Shown here: piece after piece, positions 9,889-21,317 of the stretch
How the letters are laid out: each line of letters opens with the position of its first letter
Position numbering within the stretch: position 1 is the stretch's first letter
NCBI GenBank assembly: GCA_030432755.1
Contig: JAUILZ010000019.1
Span: 1 to 64,000, forward strand
From: Gammaproteobacteria bacterium
GTDB taxonomy: Bacteria; Pseudomonadota; Gammaproteobacteria; Arenicellales; Poriferihabitantaceae
Length of the DNA stretch: 64,000 bases
Direction of reading: 5' to 3'
The notes under the pieces: generated by a model
Database searches by the model: none
Told to the model about the DNA's origin: nothing
What the model saw: only the letters and a program-made list of their open reading frames with translations
Translations under genes and position numbers: made by a program

Positions 9889-10952
9889 ATGTTCCAAGAT
9901 GCGCTCAAGGTCCTGCAGCAACAATCCACCAGCATTGCCATACTGGACAGTGAACTTGACGTGGCCTACCTGAACGAGTCCGCGGAATCGCTGCTGAATA
10001 CCAGTCTGCGCCGCGCCCTGGGGCTGCCGCTCACCGCCCTGGTGCGGGATGACGAGCAACTCTCTTTCGCCTGCCGCCGGGTGCTGAAGGGCGGCGGACA
10101 GTTGACGCTGCGCAATCACGAACTGTTGCTCCCGGCCACGCTCACGGAAAAGCGCATTCACTGCGTCGTCAACCTGCTGGACGAGGATTCCGGCGGCCGC
10201 CTGTTGCTGGAAATGACCGAGAGCGAGGCCTCCGGCAAGATCGCGCGCGACGAGGAATTCCTCCAGCGCCAGCAGTCCAACCAGGCGGTGATCCGCGGCA
10301 TGGCCCACGAGATCCGCAACCCGCTCGGCGGCATACGCGGCGCCGCCCAGCTGCTCGCGGAAGAGGCGGGCAGCGAGGAGTTCGCGGAGTACACCCGCAT
10401 CATCATCCAGGAGGCGGATCGACTCACCGAGCTCGTCAACCGGATGCAGGCGAGCGCGCGCGCCAATCTCGACGAGCAGGTCAACATTCATCGCGTACTC
10501 GAACACGTGCGCCAGTTGCTGGAGGCGGAAGCCGATGAGGATATCCTGATCGTCCAGGACTACGATCCCAGCCTGCCCCAGGTGCGCGGCAACCGCGACC
10601 TGCTGATCCAGGCCCTGCTCAACGTCATGCGCAACGCGATGGATGCCGTGTCCGTCAACGAGGACACGCGGCGCATCTCCCTGCGCACCCGAATCGACCA
10701 CCTCGCCCTCGAGGGCAGTCGCCGCCAGGTGGTGCGGGTGGAAGTGGCCGACAACGGCCCCGGCATCGATCGCGAACTCGAGAGCCGGATATTCGATCCC
10801 ATGGTGACCGGCAAGCCCGGCGGCACCGGCCTCGGCCTGCCCATCACCGCGGAAATCATTACCCAGCACGGCGGGGCGCTGGACTTCATCAGCAAGCCCG
10901 GCAAGACCGTGTTTCGTCTCTACCTGCCTATCCACGAGAACTCCGAAGAGTA

Positions 10953-10953
<1 letters not shown>
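9889..10953 (+). CDS. ntrB: Nitrogen regulation sensor histidine kinase NtrB
   Basis: Cytosolic kinase/phosphatase that, under PII control, phosphorylates NtrC when nitrogen is scarce. I chose ATG 9889 (MFQDALKVLQQQ), giving 354 residues. The frame is open further upstream, but that part covers the terminator and operator. An N-terminal PAS domain (STSIAILDSELDVAYLNESA) is followed by the phospho-acceptor His140 in GMAHEIRNPLGG, the N box NVMRNAMDAV and the G boxes DNGPGID and GGTGLGLP. There is no membrane segment. Its stop overlaps the ntrC start by one base (TAATG). Confidence 0.96.
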
Positions 10954-12350
<1,397 letters not shown>

Positions 12351-12496
12351 TCCAGGGCACTTCGCCGGTATCCCGCATTTTGGCGCGGGGCAGGGCGCTT
12401 GCGCGCAATGCGCCGCGCGCTGGCGCGGTGCTTGAAGCGGCCCGGGGGGACCCCAAATACAGTAGAATCCTCAATCCTTCTACACAGTAATCCCCT

Positions 12497-13771
12497 ATGC
12501 CCTGGAATCAACCCGGATCCGGCGGTGACGACCGCGATCCCTGGGGTCGAAACAACGGTGGTGGCGACAATGGCGGCCGCCGCGGCGGCAGCGATGGCCC
12601 GCCGGACCTGGACGAAATGTTTCGTGATGCGAAGAAGCGCATCGACGCCCTGTTTGGTGGTCGCCGTGGCGGCGGTTCCGGTGGTGGCAAGGGCAGTTCC
12701 GGAGGGGGTGGCGGCGGGCTCAGCCCCACCATGCTCGGCGTCCTCATCATCGTCGGCCTCGGCGCCTGGGGTTTCAGCGGTTTCTACACCGTGCAGCAGG
12801 GCGAGCAGGCGGTGGAGATGCGCTTTGGCGCCTATGCGGAAACCAAGGGTGCGGGCCTGCGCTGGCACTGGCCGACGCCCATCGAGCGGGTCGAGATCGT
12901 CAACACCGACAAGCTGAACACGGTGTTCGTCGGCTACCGGGAAACCGCCCGCGGCAAGCAACTCGTGCCCATCGAGGCACTGATGCTGACACAGGACGAG
13001 AACATTATCGACATTCAATTCGCGGTGCAGTACGACATCAAGGACCCTCGTGACGTGCTCTTCAACGTGGCCGAGTACAACCATCGCGAGGTCGCGGAGA
13101 GCGTCGTCCGCGGCGCCACCGAGAGCGCGGTGCGAGAGATCGTCGGCCGCAACACCATGGACTTCGCCATTACCGCCGGACGTGCGGAACTGGCGGCCGA
13201 AACCAAGACCCTTCTGCAGGAGGTTCTCGACCGCTATGCCACCGGCATCAACATCCGCGCGGTGGAGATGCAGGACGCGCAGCCGCCGGCCCAGGTGAAG
13301 GACGCGTTTGACGACGCGGTCAAGGCGCGCGAGGACGAGCAACGACTGAAAAACCTCGCCGAGGCATACGCCAACGACGTGATCCCGCGGGCCCGTGGCG
13401 CCGCGGCGCGCATCACCCAGGAAGCCGAGGCCTACAAGGCGACAGTGATCGCGCAGGCGGAAGGTGAGGCGGCGCGCTTCAACCAGGTTCTCGACGAGTA
13501 CGAAAAGGCGCCCGAGGTCACCCGGGACCGGCTCTATCTCGAGACCATGGAAGGGGTGCTCTCCAATACGAGCAAGATCGTCATCGACCAGCAGGGCGGC
13601 AACAGCCTGATGTACCTGCCGCTGGACCAGATGCTCAATCGTCGCGCCACGACCACCACCACGGGGCGCCAGACCTTTACCGGCGGCGATGACGTCGCAG
13701 ACAACAACTCCTCGTTCAACCAGGGTCTGCGCACCAGCTCGCGCGATACCGACCGCACCGGGAGGAACTAG
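12497..13771 (+). CDS. hflK: HflK, FtsH protease modulator
   Basis: Membrane SPFH-domain protein that with HflC forms a large periplasmic cage around the FtsH protease. The 424 residues begin with a glycine- and arginine-rich cytoplasmic segment, including a run of about 20 mostly Gly/Ser residues near 60-78. One membrane helix follows (MLGVLIIVGLGAWGFSGFY), then the SPFH/band 7 domain and a C-terminal alanine-rich helix (ARITQEAEAYKATVIAQAEGEA). hflC begins 3 bases after its stop. The order hflK-hflC-DUF2065-purA is common in gammaproteobacteria; hfq and hflX, often upstream, are replaced here by ntrC. Confidence 0.96.
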   Translation: MPWNQPGSGGDDRDPWGRNNGGGDNGGRRGGSDGPPDLDEMFRDAKKRIDALFGGRRGGGSGGGKGSSGGGGGGLSPTMLGVLIIVGLGAWGFSGFYTVQQGEQAVEMRFGAYAETKGAGLRWHWPTPIERVEIVNTDKLNTVFVGYRETARGKQLVPIEALMLTQDENIIDIQFAVQYDIKDPRDVLFNVAEYNHREVAESVVRGATESAVREIVGRNTMDFAITAGRAELAAETKTLLQEVLDRYATGINIRAVEMQDAQPPAQVKDAFDDAVKAREDEQRLKNLAEAYANDVIPRARGAAARITQEAEAYKATVIAQAEGEAARFNQVLDEYEKAPEVTRDRLYLETMEGVLSNTSKIVIDQQGGNSLMYLPLDQMLNRRATTTTTGRQTFTGGDDVADNNSSFNQGLRTSSRDTDRTGRN

Positions 13772-13774
13772 GCG

Positions 13775-14719
13775 ATGAAATCCAAGAGCACAATTCTTCT
13801 GATCGTCCTCGGCCTGGTCGTCGCCGGCCTGTTCTCCGTGTTTTACACCGTGGACCAGCGCGAGCGCGCGATCAAGTTCAAGTTCGGCGAAATCGTCGAT
13901 TCCGATATCCAGCCGGGCCTCAACTGGAAGGTTCCGTTCATCAACAACATCCGCTTCTTCGATGCGCGGGTGCAGACCATGGACTCCGAGCCGGAACGTT
14001 ACCTCACTGTGGAGAAGAAGACCCTGGTGGTGGACTCCTTCATCAAGTGGCGCATCGACGACGTGCACCAGTATTTCACCCGCCTCCAGGGACGTATCAC
14101 CAATGCACAGTCCCGCCTGGGGCAACGGGTGAACGACAGCCTGCGCCAGGAATTCGGCCGGCGCACCCTGCAGGAGGTCATATCCGGGGACCGTGCGGTG
14201 ATCATGGAATCGGTGCGCCAGGCGATGGTGGAGGAAGCCAAGCAGTTCGGCATCGAGGTCCTCGACGTCCGACTGAAGCGGGTGGACCTCGATCCGGCGA
14301 TCAGCGACGGGGTCTACGCGCGGATGCAGGCGGAACGCCAGCGAGTCGCAAAGGAGCTGCGCGCCCAGGGTGAGGAGGAAGCCGAGAAGATCCGTGCCGA
14401 CGCCGACCGCCAGCGCGAGATCCTGCTTGCCAATGCGCGCCGCGATGCGGAGCAGGTCCGAGGCGAGGGCGATGCCATCGCCACGGCTACTTACGCCAGC
14501 GCCTTCGGTCAGGATCGCGACTTCTACAACCTGTACCGCAGCCTGAATGCATATACCCGTACCTTCAGCAACAAGGACGACCTGATGGTCATCGATCCGA
14601 CCTCCGAATTCTTCCGCTACTTCAAGCAGTCCGGCGCCGAACCGGTAACGGCGGTAAGAGATTCGAACAGCTCAACCCTGGGCAGTACCGTAACGGGCAA
14701 CACGCCACCAGGCGGTTGA
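13775..14719 (+). CDS. hflC: HflC, FtsH protease modulator
   Basis: Partner of HflK in the FtsH-associated cage. The 314 residues have an N-terminal membrane helix (STILLIVLGLVVAGLFSVFYTV), then the SPFH domain starting VDQRERAIKFKFGEIV. A long charged helix (RVAKELRAQGEEEAEKIRADADRQREILLANARRDAEQVRGEGDA in pieces) and the conserved DRDFYNLYRSLNAY segment close the protein. Three bases separate it from hflK, and a hairpin terminator follows its stop. Confidence 0.97.
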   Translation: MKSKSTILLIVLGLVVAGLFSVFYTVDQRERAIKFKFGEIVDSDIQPGLNWKVPFINNIRFFDARVQTMDSEPERYLTVEKKTLVVDSFIKWRIDDVHQYFTRLQGRITNAQSRLGQRVNDSLRQEFGRRTLQEVISGDRAVIMESVRQAMVEEAKQFGIEVLDVRLKRVDLDPAISDGVYARMQAERQRVAKELRAQGEEEAEKIRADADRQREILLANARRDAEQVRGEGDAIATATYASAFGQDRDFYNLYRSLNAYTRTFSNKDDLMVIDPTSEFFRYFKQSGAEPVTAVRDSNSSTLGSTVTGNTPPGG

Positions 14720-14743
14720 TGCCAGTTGCCGGCTTGATGTTTG

Positions 14744-14770
14744 CAAGGCCGCCCCAGGGCGGCCTTGTTT
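14744..14770 (+). terminator. Probable terminator after hflC
   Basis: A 10-base GC-rich stem CAAGGCCGCC / GGCGGCCTTG with loop CCAG lies 24 bases after the hflC stop. The T run is short (TTT), so termination may be partial and DUF2065-purA may still receive read-through. Confidence 0.65.
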
Positions 14771-14816
14771 CGAGTCCGTTACCATTCGTTACCCGGCCTG
14801 ACTGGACCAGTCCGCC

Positions 14817-15011
14817 ATGCTGAACTGGAATGATCTTCTGGCGGCATTTGCGCTATATTTGGTCCTGGAAGGGCTGTTGCCGTTCCTCAATCCGGGCGCT
14901 TTCGGCCGCGTGATGAGCCAGGTAGCGCAACTGCCGGAACACCAGCTCCGTCGTATCGGACTCTTCAGCATGATTGCGGGAGCGGCGCTGCTCTACTTCG
15001 TGCGTTCCTGA
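14817..15011 (+). CDS. DUF2065 small membrane protein
   Basis: A 64-residue protein with two predicted membrane helices (NDLLAAFALYLVLEGLLPFL and RRIGLFSMIAGAALLYFVRS). The intervening loop GAFGRVMSQVAQLPEHQLR is typical of DUF2065 (YjeT in E. coli). Its place between hflC and purA is the conserved position of the family. The biochemical role is unknown. Confidence 0.9.
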   Translation: MLNWNDLLAAFALYLVLEGLLPFLNPGAFGRVMSQVAQLPEHQLRRIGLFSMIAGAALLYFVRS

Positions 15012-16328
<1,317 letters not shown>

Positions 16329-16376
16329 GGGCGATCGCCCGGCGAAGGCACCACTAGATTCTTACCGGAGCACACC

Positions 16377-17831
16377 ATGCAACTGAAAAACGCATCCCTG
16401 TTTCGCCAGCAATGCTACGTCAACGGCCAGTGGCTTGACGCCGACAGCGGCGAGACCATCGACGTCACCAACCCCGCCAACGGCGAGGTCATCGCCACCG
16501 TTCCGAAAATGGGCGTGGCGGAAACCCGCGCGGCCATAGACGCGGCCCACGAGGCACAGGTAGGCTGGCGCAACCTGCTGGCGAAGGAACGCGCCGCGAT
16601 CCTGCGCCGCTGGTTCGATCTCATGATGGAGAACCAGGAGGATCTCGCGCATCTGATGACCCGGGAGCAGGGCAAGCCGCTCGCGGAAGCGCGCGGCGAG
16701 ATTGCCTACGCGGCGTCGTTCCTCGAGTGGTTCGCCGAGGAAGCCAAGCGCGTCAACGGCGAAACCATTCCCCAGCACCAGGCCGACAAGCGCCTGGTAG
16801 TCATCCGCCAGCCGGTGGGGGTCTGCGTCGCGATCACGCCGTGGAACTTCCCCGCGGCGATGATCACGCGCAAGGTCGGGCCCGCGCTCGCGGCGGGATG
16901 CGCGGTGGTGGTAAAGCCCGCCACTCTGACGCCGCTGTCCGCCTTCGCACTCTGCGAACTGGCGGAACAGGCAGGTGTTCCCGCGGGCGTGCTCAACGTG
17001 GTCACCGGCGGCTCGGGCGATATCGGCGGCGAGATGACCTCCAATGCACACGTGCGCCACCTGAGTTTCACCGGTTCCACCGAGGTAGGCCGTCTGCTGA
17101 TGCGGCAGTGTTCCGATTCCATCATCCGCGTGGCCCTGGAGCTGGGCGGCAATGCACCGTTCATCGTCTTCGACGACGCCGACATCGACGCCGCGGTGGA
17201 AGGCGCGGTGGCGTCCAAGTACCGCAACGCCGGCCAGACCTGCGTCTGTAGCAACCGGATCTACGTCCAGGACGGGGTGTACGACGAGTTCGCTGACAAG
17301 CTCGCGCAGGCCGTGGCAAAGATGTCCGTCGGCGACGGTCTCGGGGACGGCGTTGTCCAGGGCCCGCTGATCGACATGAACGCGGTGGAGAAGGTGGAAG
17401 AGCATATCGCCGACGCGGTATCGGGTGGCGCCGAGATCAAACTCGGCGGTAAACGCCACGAACTGGGCGGGTCGTTCTTCCAGCCGACCATCCTCACCAA
17501 CGTCTCGGCGGAGATGAAGGTGGCGCGCGAGGAGACCTTTGGCCCGCTGGCGCCACTGTTCCGTTTTACCGAGGAAGCTGACGTCATCCGCCAGGCCAAC
17601 GACACCGAGTTCGGTCTCGCCGCCTATTTCTACAGCCGCGATCTCGCGCGTACCTGGCGTGTTTCCGAAGCCCTCGAATACGGCATGATCGGTGTCAATT
17701 CGGGCATCATCTCCAACGAGGTGGCGCCGTTCGGTGGCATCAAGCAGTCCGGCATCGGCCGCGAGGGATCAAGCCACGGGATCGACGAGTACCTGGAGAT
17801 GAAATACCTGTGCATCGGCGGCATCGCCTGA
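16377..17831 (+). CDS. gabD: Succinate-semialdehyde dehydrogenase, NAD(P)+
   Basis: Oxidises succinate semialdehyde to succinate, the last step of GABA breakdown. The 484 residues match the GabD group of the aldehyde dehydrogenase superfamily. Features are ITPWNFPAAMITRK for cofactor binding, the general-base glutamate in LELGGNAPF and the catalytic Cys289 in NAGQTCVCSNR. The second cysteine two residues on (Cys291) is shared with GabD proteins known to be redox-switched. No GABA transaminase or permease is adjacent, so the physiological source of the aldehyde is unclear. Confidence 0.92.
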   Translation: MQLKNASLFRQQCYVNGQWLDADSGETIDVTNPANGEVIATVPKMGVAETRAAIDAAHEAQVGWRNLLAKERAAILRRWFDLMMENQEDLAHLMTREQGKPLAEARGEIAYAASFLEWFAEEAKRVNGETIPQHQADKRLVVIRQPVGVCVAITPWNFPAAMITRKVGPALAAGCAVVVKPATLTPLSAFALCELAEQAGVPAGVLNVVTGGSGDIGGEMTSNAHVRHLSFTGSTEVGRLLMRQCSDSIIRVALELGGNAPFIVFDDADIDAAVEGAVASKYRNAGQTCVCSNRIYVQDGVYDEFADKLAQAVAKMSVGDGLGDGVVQGPLIDMNAVEKVEEHIADAVSGGAEIKLGGKRHELGGSFFQPTILTNVSAEMKVAREETFGPLAPLFRFTEEADVIRQANDTEFGLAAYFYSRDLARTWRVSEALEYGMIGVNSGIISNEVAPFGGIKQSGIGREGSSHGIDEYLEMKYLCIGGIA

Positions 17832-17865
17832 CATCCGTACCGTTTGTTACCGGCGCCAGATCGGC

Positions 17866-18135
17866 ATGCCTTTGTTCCGCCTGGGCGAGAACACCATGAT
17901 GGCGCCCATGGGGGAGGAGGTGGTGTTGCTCGATTCCCTGAACGGCAACTATTACTCCCTCGACACCGTGGGTCGCGGCATGCTGGACCTCGCCCTCGCG
18001 GAGAACGATCGCGCCAGTGTCCTTGACGCCCTCGAGGCGCGTTACGACGCCTCTCGGGAGGAAATCACACGGGATTTCGATGCGCTGATGAAGGAGCTGG
18101 AGTCGCTTTCGCTGGTCGCTCGCGAGTCCGTGTAA
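17866..18135 (+). CDS. PqqD-like small protein (RRE-type fold)
   Basis: An 89-residue acidic protein that reads as a PqqD family member. The hallmark pattern is GEEVVLLDSLNGNYYSLDTVGRGMLDL, followed by a helical stretch with D and E residues (ARYDASREEITRDFDALMKELESL). PqqD-type domains bind precursor peptides for radical-SAM or other RiPP enzymes. No PQQ, radical SAM or peptide precursor gene lies in the neighbourhood, so it is an orphan here. It begins 34 bases after the gabD stop and may be cotranscribed with it. Confidence 0.78.
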   Translation: MPLFRLGENTMMAPMGEEVVLLDSLNGNYYSLDTVGRGMLDLALAENDRASVLDALEARYDASREEITRDFDALMKELESLSLVARESV

Positions 18136-18221
18136 CACGAGACATTTATATTGGTTGCGCAATCTGGAACTGATGCCCGAATACGCCGGTAACTGGCGGA
18201 ATCAACAGCGATTTGTGACTA

Positions 18222-18250
18222 TTGCTATTGGCAAGTGCCACAGTTAAAAT
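18222..18250 (+). promoter_or_regulatory. Possible sigma-70 promoter of the LysM gene
   Basis: TTGCTA and TAAAAT are separated by 17 bases, matching the -35 and -10 consensus at four and five of six positions. They lie about 75 bases before the LysM ATG in locally AT-rich sequence. A small inverted repeat GTTAA...TTAAC overlaps the -10. Confidence 0.45.
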
Positions 18251-18325
18251 TACTTAACCGTAAGGTTTCGGTTCTACTGAACAACTGCTTTTCACACTTT
18301 GACAATAAACTGGAGACGTCCTGGT

Positions 18326-18799
18326 ATGTCCATTCCGACTGAAAAACTCATCACGGGTCTGAAACTGTCGGCCATTGCGCTCTCAGCCGCACTGGTCACC
18401 GGTTGTATCAGTGCCAAGAGCGCACCGACCGAAGAAGCCGAACCCGCGGCGCCCGCGCCTGCGCCAGTGGCTGCGCCCGCTCCCGCGCCGACCGTCGCCG
18501 AGCCTGAGATGCAGCAGCTGACCAGCTGGACCGTCGTGGAAGGCAACAACCTCTGGGCGATCGCCTGCAAGGAAGAGGTTTACAACGTTCCCGAGCAGTG
18601 GCCGCTGATCTACAAGGCCAACCTTGACCAGATCAAGGATGCCGACCTGATCTACCCCGGACAGGTGCTGGCGATCCCGCGCGACATGTCGCAGTCTGAC
18701 ATCGACGGCGCGATCCAGCATGCCAAGACGCGCGGCGCATGGGCCGTGGGTCCGGTCGAACAGGTCGACGTCGACTACGCCAACCGGACGTCAGGCTGA
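18326..18799 (+). CDS. LysM-domain lipoprotein
   Basis: A 157-residue secreted lipoprotein. I chose ATG 18326, which has GGAG ten bases upstream; a TTG 27 bases earlier is open but not preferred. The signal peptide KLSAIALSAALVTGC ends in a lipobox (LVTG before Cys). A proline- and alanine-rich linker (APAPAPVAAPAPAPTVAEP) is followed by one LysM domain of peptidoglycan-binding type (TVVEGNNLWAIACKEEVY to LIYPGQVLAIP). The cysteine in the LysM and the short acidic tail are unremarkable. It is monocistronic with a clear terminator. Confidence 0.9.
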   Translation: MSIPTEKLITGLKLSAIALSAALVTGCISAKSAPTEEAEPAAPAPAPVAAPAPAPTVAEPEMQQLTSWTVVEGNNLWAIACKEEVYNVPEQWPLIYKANLDQIKDADLIYPGQVLAIPRDMSQSDIDGAIQHAKTRGAWAVGPVEQVDVDYANRTSG

Positions 18800-18809
18800 C
18801 GCCTGGCTG

Positions 18810-18839
18810 ACCGGACGTTGTCCCGGGACAACGTCCGGT
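18810..18839. repeat. 30-base perfect palindrome after the LysM gene
   Basis: Every base from 18810 to 18839 pairs with its mirror; the arm reads ACCGGACGTTGTCCC and there is no loop. The first nine bases also occur just before the stop codon (18782-18790). It could form a cruciform or an RNA hairpin, or be a binding site. There is no T run. Confidence 0.8.
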
Positions 18840-18905
18840 TGGAGTAGAAGATTTCCCGGCTTTCCCCTGTCAGTGATGGCGGGAAGATGGAACGACTCCA
18901 GAAAA

Positions 18906-18930
18906 ACCGGCCCCAGGGCCGGTTTTTTTT
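18906..18930 (+). terminator. Rho-independent terminator
   Basis: Stem ACCGGCC / GGCCGGT with loop CCAG, an A run before it and eight T after it. The flanking A and T runs make it potentially bidirectional, but hisG on the minus strand ends 45 bases further on, so it may also stop hisG transcripts. Confidence 0.92.
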
Positions 18931-18974
18931 GCCCAGGTTTTTTTAAGTCAGGTTCTGCCTCGGGCAGGCTCTGA

Positions 18975-19853
18975 TCAGAGCACCATCTTCTGCAGTTCGA
19001 ACTCGAGGATGCCTTCCGCCCCGGCGGACTTCAGCGCCGGGATGATTTCCCGCACCTGGCTTCGTCCAACCACCGTCTCCACTGCCATCCAGTCGTCTCC
19101 ATAGAGCGGATTGATGGTGGGTGCGTGCAGGCTGGGTAGTTGCTCAACCACCGCGTCGAGCTTGACCGCCGGAACGTTCATCTTGAGAAGCACCTTGTCC
19201 CGTGCCAGCAGGGCGCTGTTGAGCAGGAGCGCGATCTTGTCGATACGTGCCCTTTTCCACGGGTCTTCCAATGCGGCGCGGTTGGCGATCAGCACCGTGT
19301 GGGTGTGCAGCAGGTCGCAGACGATGCGCAGCCCGTGTGCGCGAATGGTGGACCCCGTTTCAGTGATTTCCACCGCGGCATCCGCCAGGCCCTCCACGAC
19401 CTTGGCCTCGGTGGCGCCCCAGGAAAACTGGACGTCCGCATTGACCCCGCGATCTTCCAGGTAACGCCTGGTGAATCGCACGAGCTCCGTCGATACTACC
19501 TTGCCGTCGAGATCTTCCACCGACTGGATCGGAGAATCGTTCTTCACCACGAGCACCCAGCGGCAGGGCTGGTCCGAGGCCTTGGAATAGACCAGGTCCG
19601 CCACCGTGACCACGTCCGCACCGGTTTCCTGCACCCAGTCCTGGCCGGTGAGGCCGATGTCCAGGGTGCCGTTGGCTACGTAGGGCCCCATTTCCTGGGA
19701 GCGCACCAGCGCGCAACTCAGTTCGGCGTCGTTGACCGAGGGAAAGTAGTTACGCGAGCGGGTGCTGATGCGCCACCCGGCCTGGGCGAACAGTTCCAGG
19801 GTGGCGTTTTCCAGGCTGCCCTTGGGGATGCCCAGCTTGAGAGTTTGCGTCAT
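18975..19853 (-). CDS. hisG: ATP phosphoribosyltransferase, long form
   Basis: First enzyme of histidine synthesis, joining ATP and PRPP. At 292 residues it is the long, self-regulated form, with the catalytic region (LKLGIPKGSLENATLELFAQAGW, ... GLADAAVEITETGSTIRAHGL) and the C-terminal ACT-like regulatory domain (LPSLHAPTINPLYGDDWMAVETVV). No other his gene is in the window. It lies downstream of pntB on the same strand, with a short tandem repeat in the 60-base gap. Confidence 0.95.
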   Translation of the reverse strand: MTQTLKLGIPKGSLENATLELFAQAGWRISTRSRNYFPSVNDAELSCALVRSQEMGPYVANGTLDIGLTGQDWVQETGADVVTVADLVYSKASDQPCRWVLVVKNDSPIQSVEDLDGKVVSTELVRFTRRYLEDRGVNADVQFSWGATEAKVVEGLADAAVEITETGSTIRAHGLRIVCDLLHTHTVLIANRAALEDPWKRARIDKIALLLNSALLARDKVLLKMNVPAVKLDAVVEQLPSLHAPTINPLYGDDWMAVETVVGRSQVREIIPALKSAGAEGILEFELQKMVL

Positions 19854-19863
19854 GTATACAACC

Positions 19864-19910
19864 GAGTGTTCTACCGGGCGAGTGTTCTACCGGGCGAGTG
19901 TTCTACCGGG
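19864..19910. repeat. 16-base tandem repeat between pntB and hisG
   Basis: Two full copies and one 15-base copy of GAGTGTTCTACCGGGC lie head to tail in the gap between the pntB stop and the hisG start. All copies are identical. Their place puts them in the hisG leader if hisG is transcribed from within the gap. Confidence 0.95.
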
Positions 19911-19913
19911 ATT

Positions 19914-21308
19914 TCATCCGAGATTGGCGAAGATGGATTCCACGCTGTCGCGCGCATCGCCGAATAACATGCGGGTATTTTCACGGAAAAACAGGGGATT
20001 CTCGACGCCGGCGTAGCCGCTCGCCATGGAGCGCTTCATGACGATGACCGTGCGCGCGTTCCACACCTCCAGCACCGGCATGCCCGCGATGGGGCTGTCC
20101 GGTTCGTCGATCGCCGACGGGTTGACGATATCGTTGGCGCCGATCACCATGACCACGTCGGTGCTGCCGAGATCCTCGTTGATCTCGTCCATCTCGAGGA
20201 CGATGTCGTAGGGGACCTTGGCCTCGGCGAGCAGCACGTTCATGTGCCCGGGCATGCGGCCCGCCACCGGGTGGATGGCGAAGCGCACGTTGACGCCACG
20301 GTCGCGCAGCTTGCGCGTGAGCTCGGACACCGCGTGCTGGGCATGGGCCACCGCCATGCCGTAGCCCGGCACGATCACCAGCGAATCCGATCCGCCGAGC
20401 AGCTCGGCGGTGTCCTCCGCGGAGATGGATACCACCTCGCCCTGTTCCTCGCCGCCGCCACCACCGGAGGAGGACGTGGTGCCGAAGCCACCCATGATGA
20501 CGCTGACGAAACGCCGGTTCATCGCCCGGCACATGATGTAGGACAGGATCGCGCCCGAGGACCCCACCAGCGCGCCGGTGACGATGAGGAGGTCGTTGGA
20601 GAGCATGAAGCCGGTGGCCGCCGCCGCCCAGCCCGAGTAGCTGTTGAGCATCGAGATCACCACCGGCATGTCGGCGCCGCCGATGGCCATGACCATGTGC
20701 ACTCCGAAGGCGAGGGCGAGGGCGGTCATCAGCAGCAGTGGCCACATGCCGGAGGCGGTGCCGTCGGCGTCGAGAAAAACCTTACCCAGCCAGATGCAGA
20801 CAACCAGGATGCCGAGGTTGAGCCAGTGCCGCGCCGGCAGGATCAGCGCCCGGCTGCCGATGCGCCCGCTCAGCTTGCCGAAGGCGATCACGGAACCGGT
20901 GAAGGTCACCGCGCCGATCAGGATGCCGAGGTAGATCTCCACGTCGTGGATGGTCTTATCGACCCCGACGAAGTGATTGTTGGGGTCGATGTAGGTGGCG
21001 AAGCCCACCAGCACCGCAGCGAGGCCGACGAAGCTGTGGAGGATGGCCACCAGTTCCGGCATGGCGGTCATCTCCACGCGCGCGGCGAGCCAGGCGCCGA
21101 TGGTGCCGCCGACGAGCATCGAGACGATGATCAGGGCGTAATTGCCCACCTGGTCGGAGAGCAGGGTGGCGACGATGGCGATGGTCATCCCGGCGATACC
21201 GTACAGGTTGCCGCGGCGCGCCGTTTCCTGGTGGCTGAGGCCGCCCAGGCTGAGGATGAAGAGGATGCTCGACAGGATGTACGCAGCGATCACGAATCCG
21301 CTATTCAT
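19914..21308 (-). CDS. pntB: NAD(P) transhydrogenase subunit beta
   Basis: Membrane subunit of the proton-translocating transhydrogenase that makes NADPH from NADH. The 464 residues hold about nine hydrophobic segments, then the NADP-binding dIII domain with [36 protein letters not shown] and [14 protein letters not shown] glycine- and serine-rich loop ([13 protein letters not shown]) links the two parts. Nine bases separate it from pntA. Confidence 0.97.
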   Translation of the reverse strand: MNSGFVIAAYILSSILFILSLGGLSHQETARRGNLYGIAGMTIAIVATLLSDQVGNYALIIVSMLVGGTIGAWLAARVEMTAMPELVAILHSFVGLAAVLVGFATYIDPNNHFVGVDKTIHDVEIYLGILIGAVTFTGSVIAFGKLSGRIGSRALILPARHWLNLGILVVCIWLGKVFLDADGTASGMWPLLLMTALALAFGVHMVMAIGGADMPVVISMLNSYSGWAAAATGFMLSNDLLIVTGALVGSSGAILSYIMCRAMNRRFVSVIMGGFGTTSSSGGGGGEEQGEVVSISAEDTAELLGGSDSLVIVPGYGMAVAHAQHAVSELTRKLRDRGVNVRFAIHPVAGRMPGHMNVLLAEAKVPYDIVLEMDEINEDLGSTDVVMVIGANDIVNPSAIDEPDSPIAGMPVLEVWNARTVIVMKRSMASGYAGVENPLFFRENTRMLFGDARDSVESIFANLG

Positions 21309-21317
21309 GGCCGCCTC

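Noticed and set aside
18299-18304. TTGACA as a -35 box for the LysM gene
   Set aside because: It lies only 22 bases before the chosen ATG, leaving no room for a -10 and a leader.
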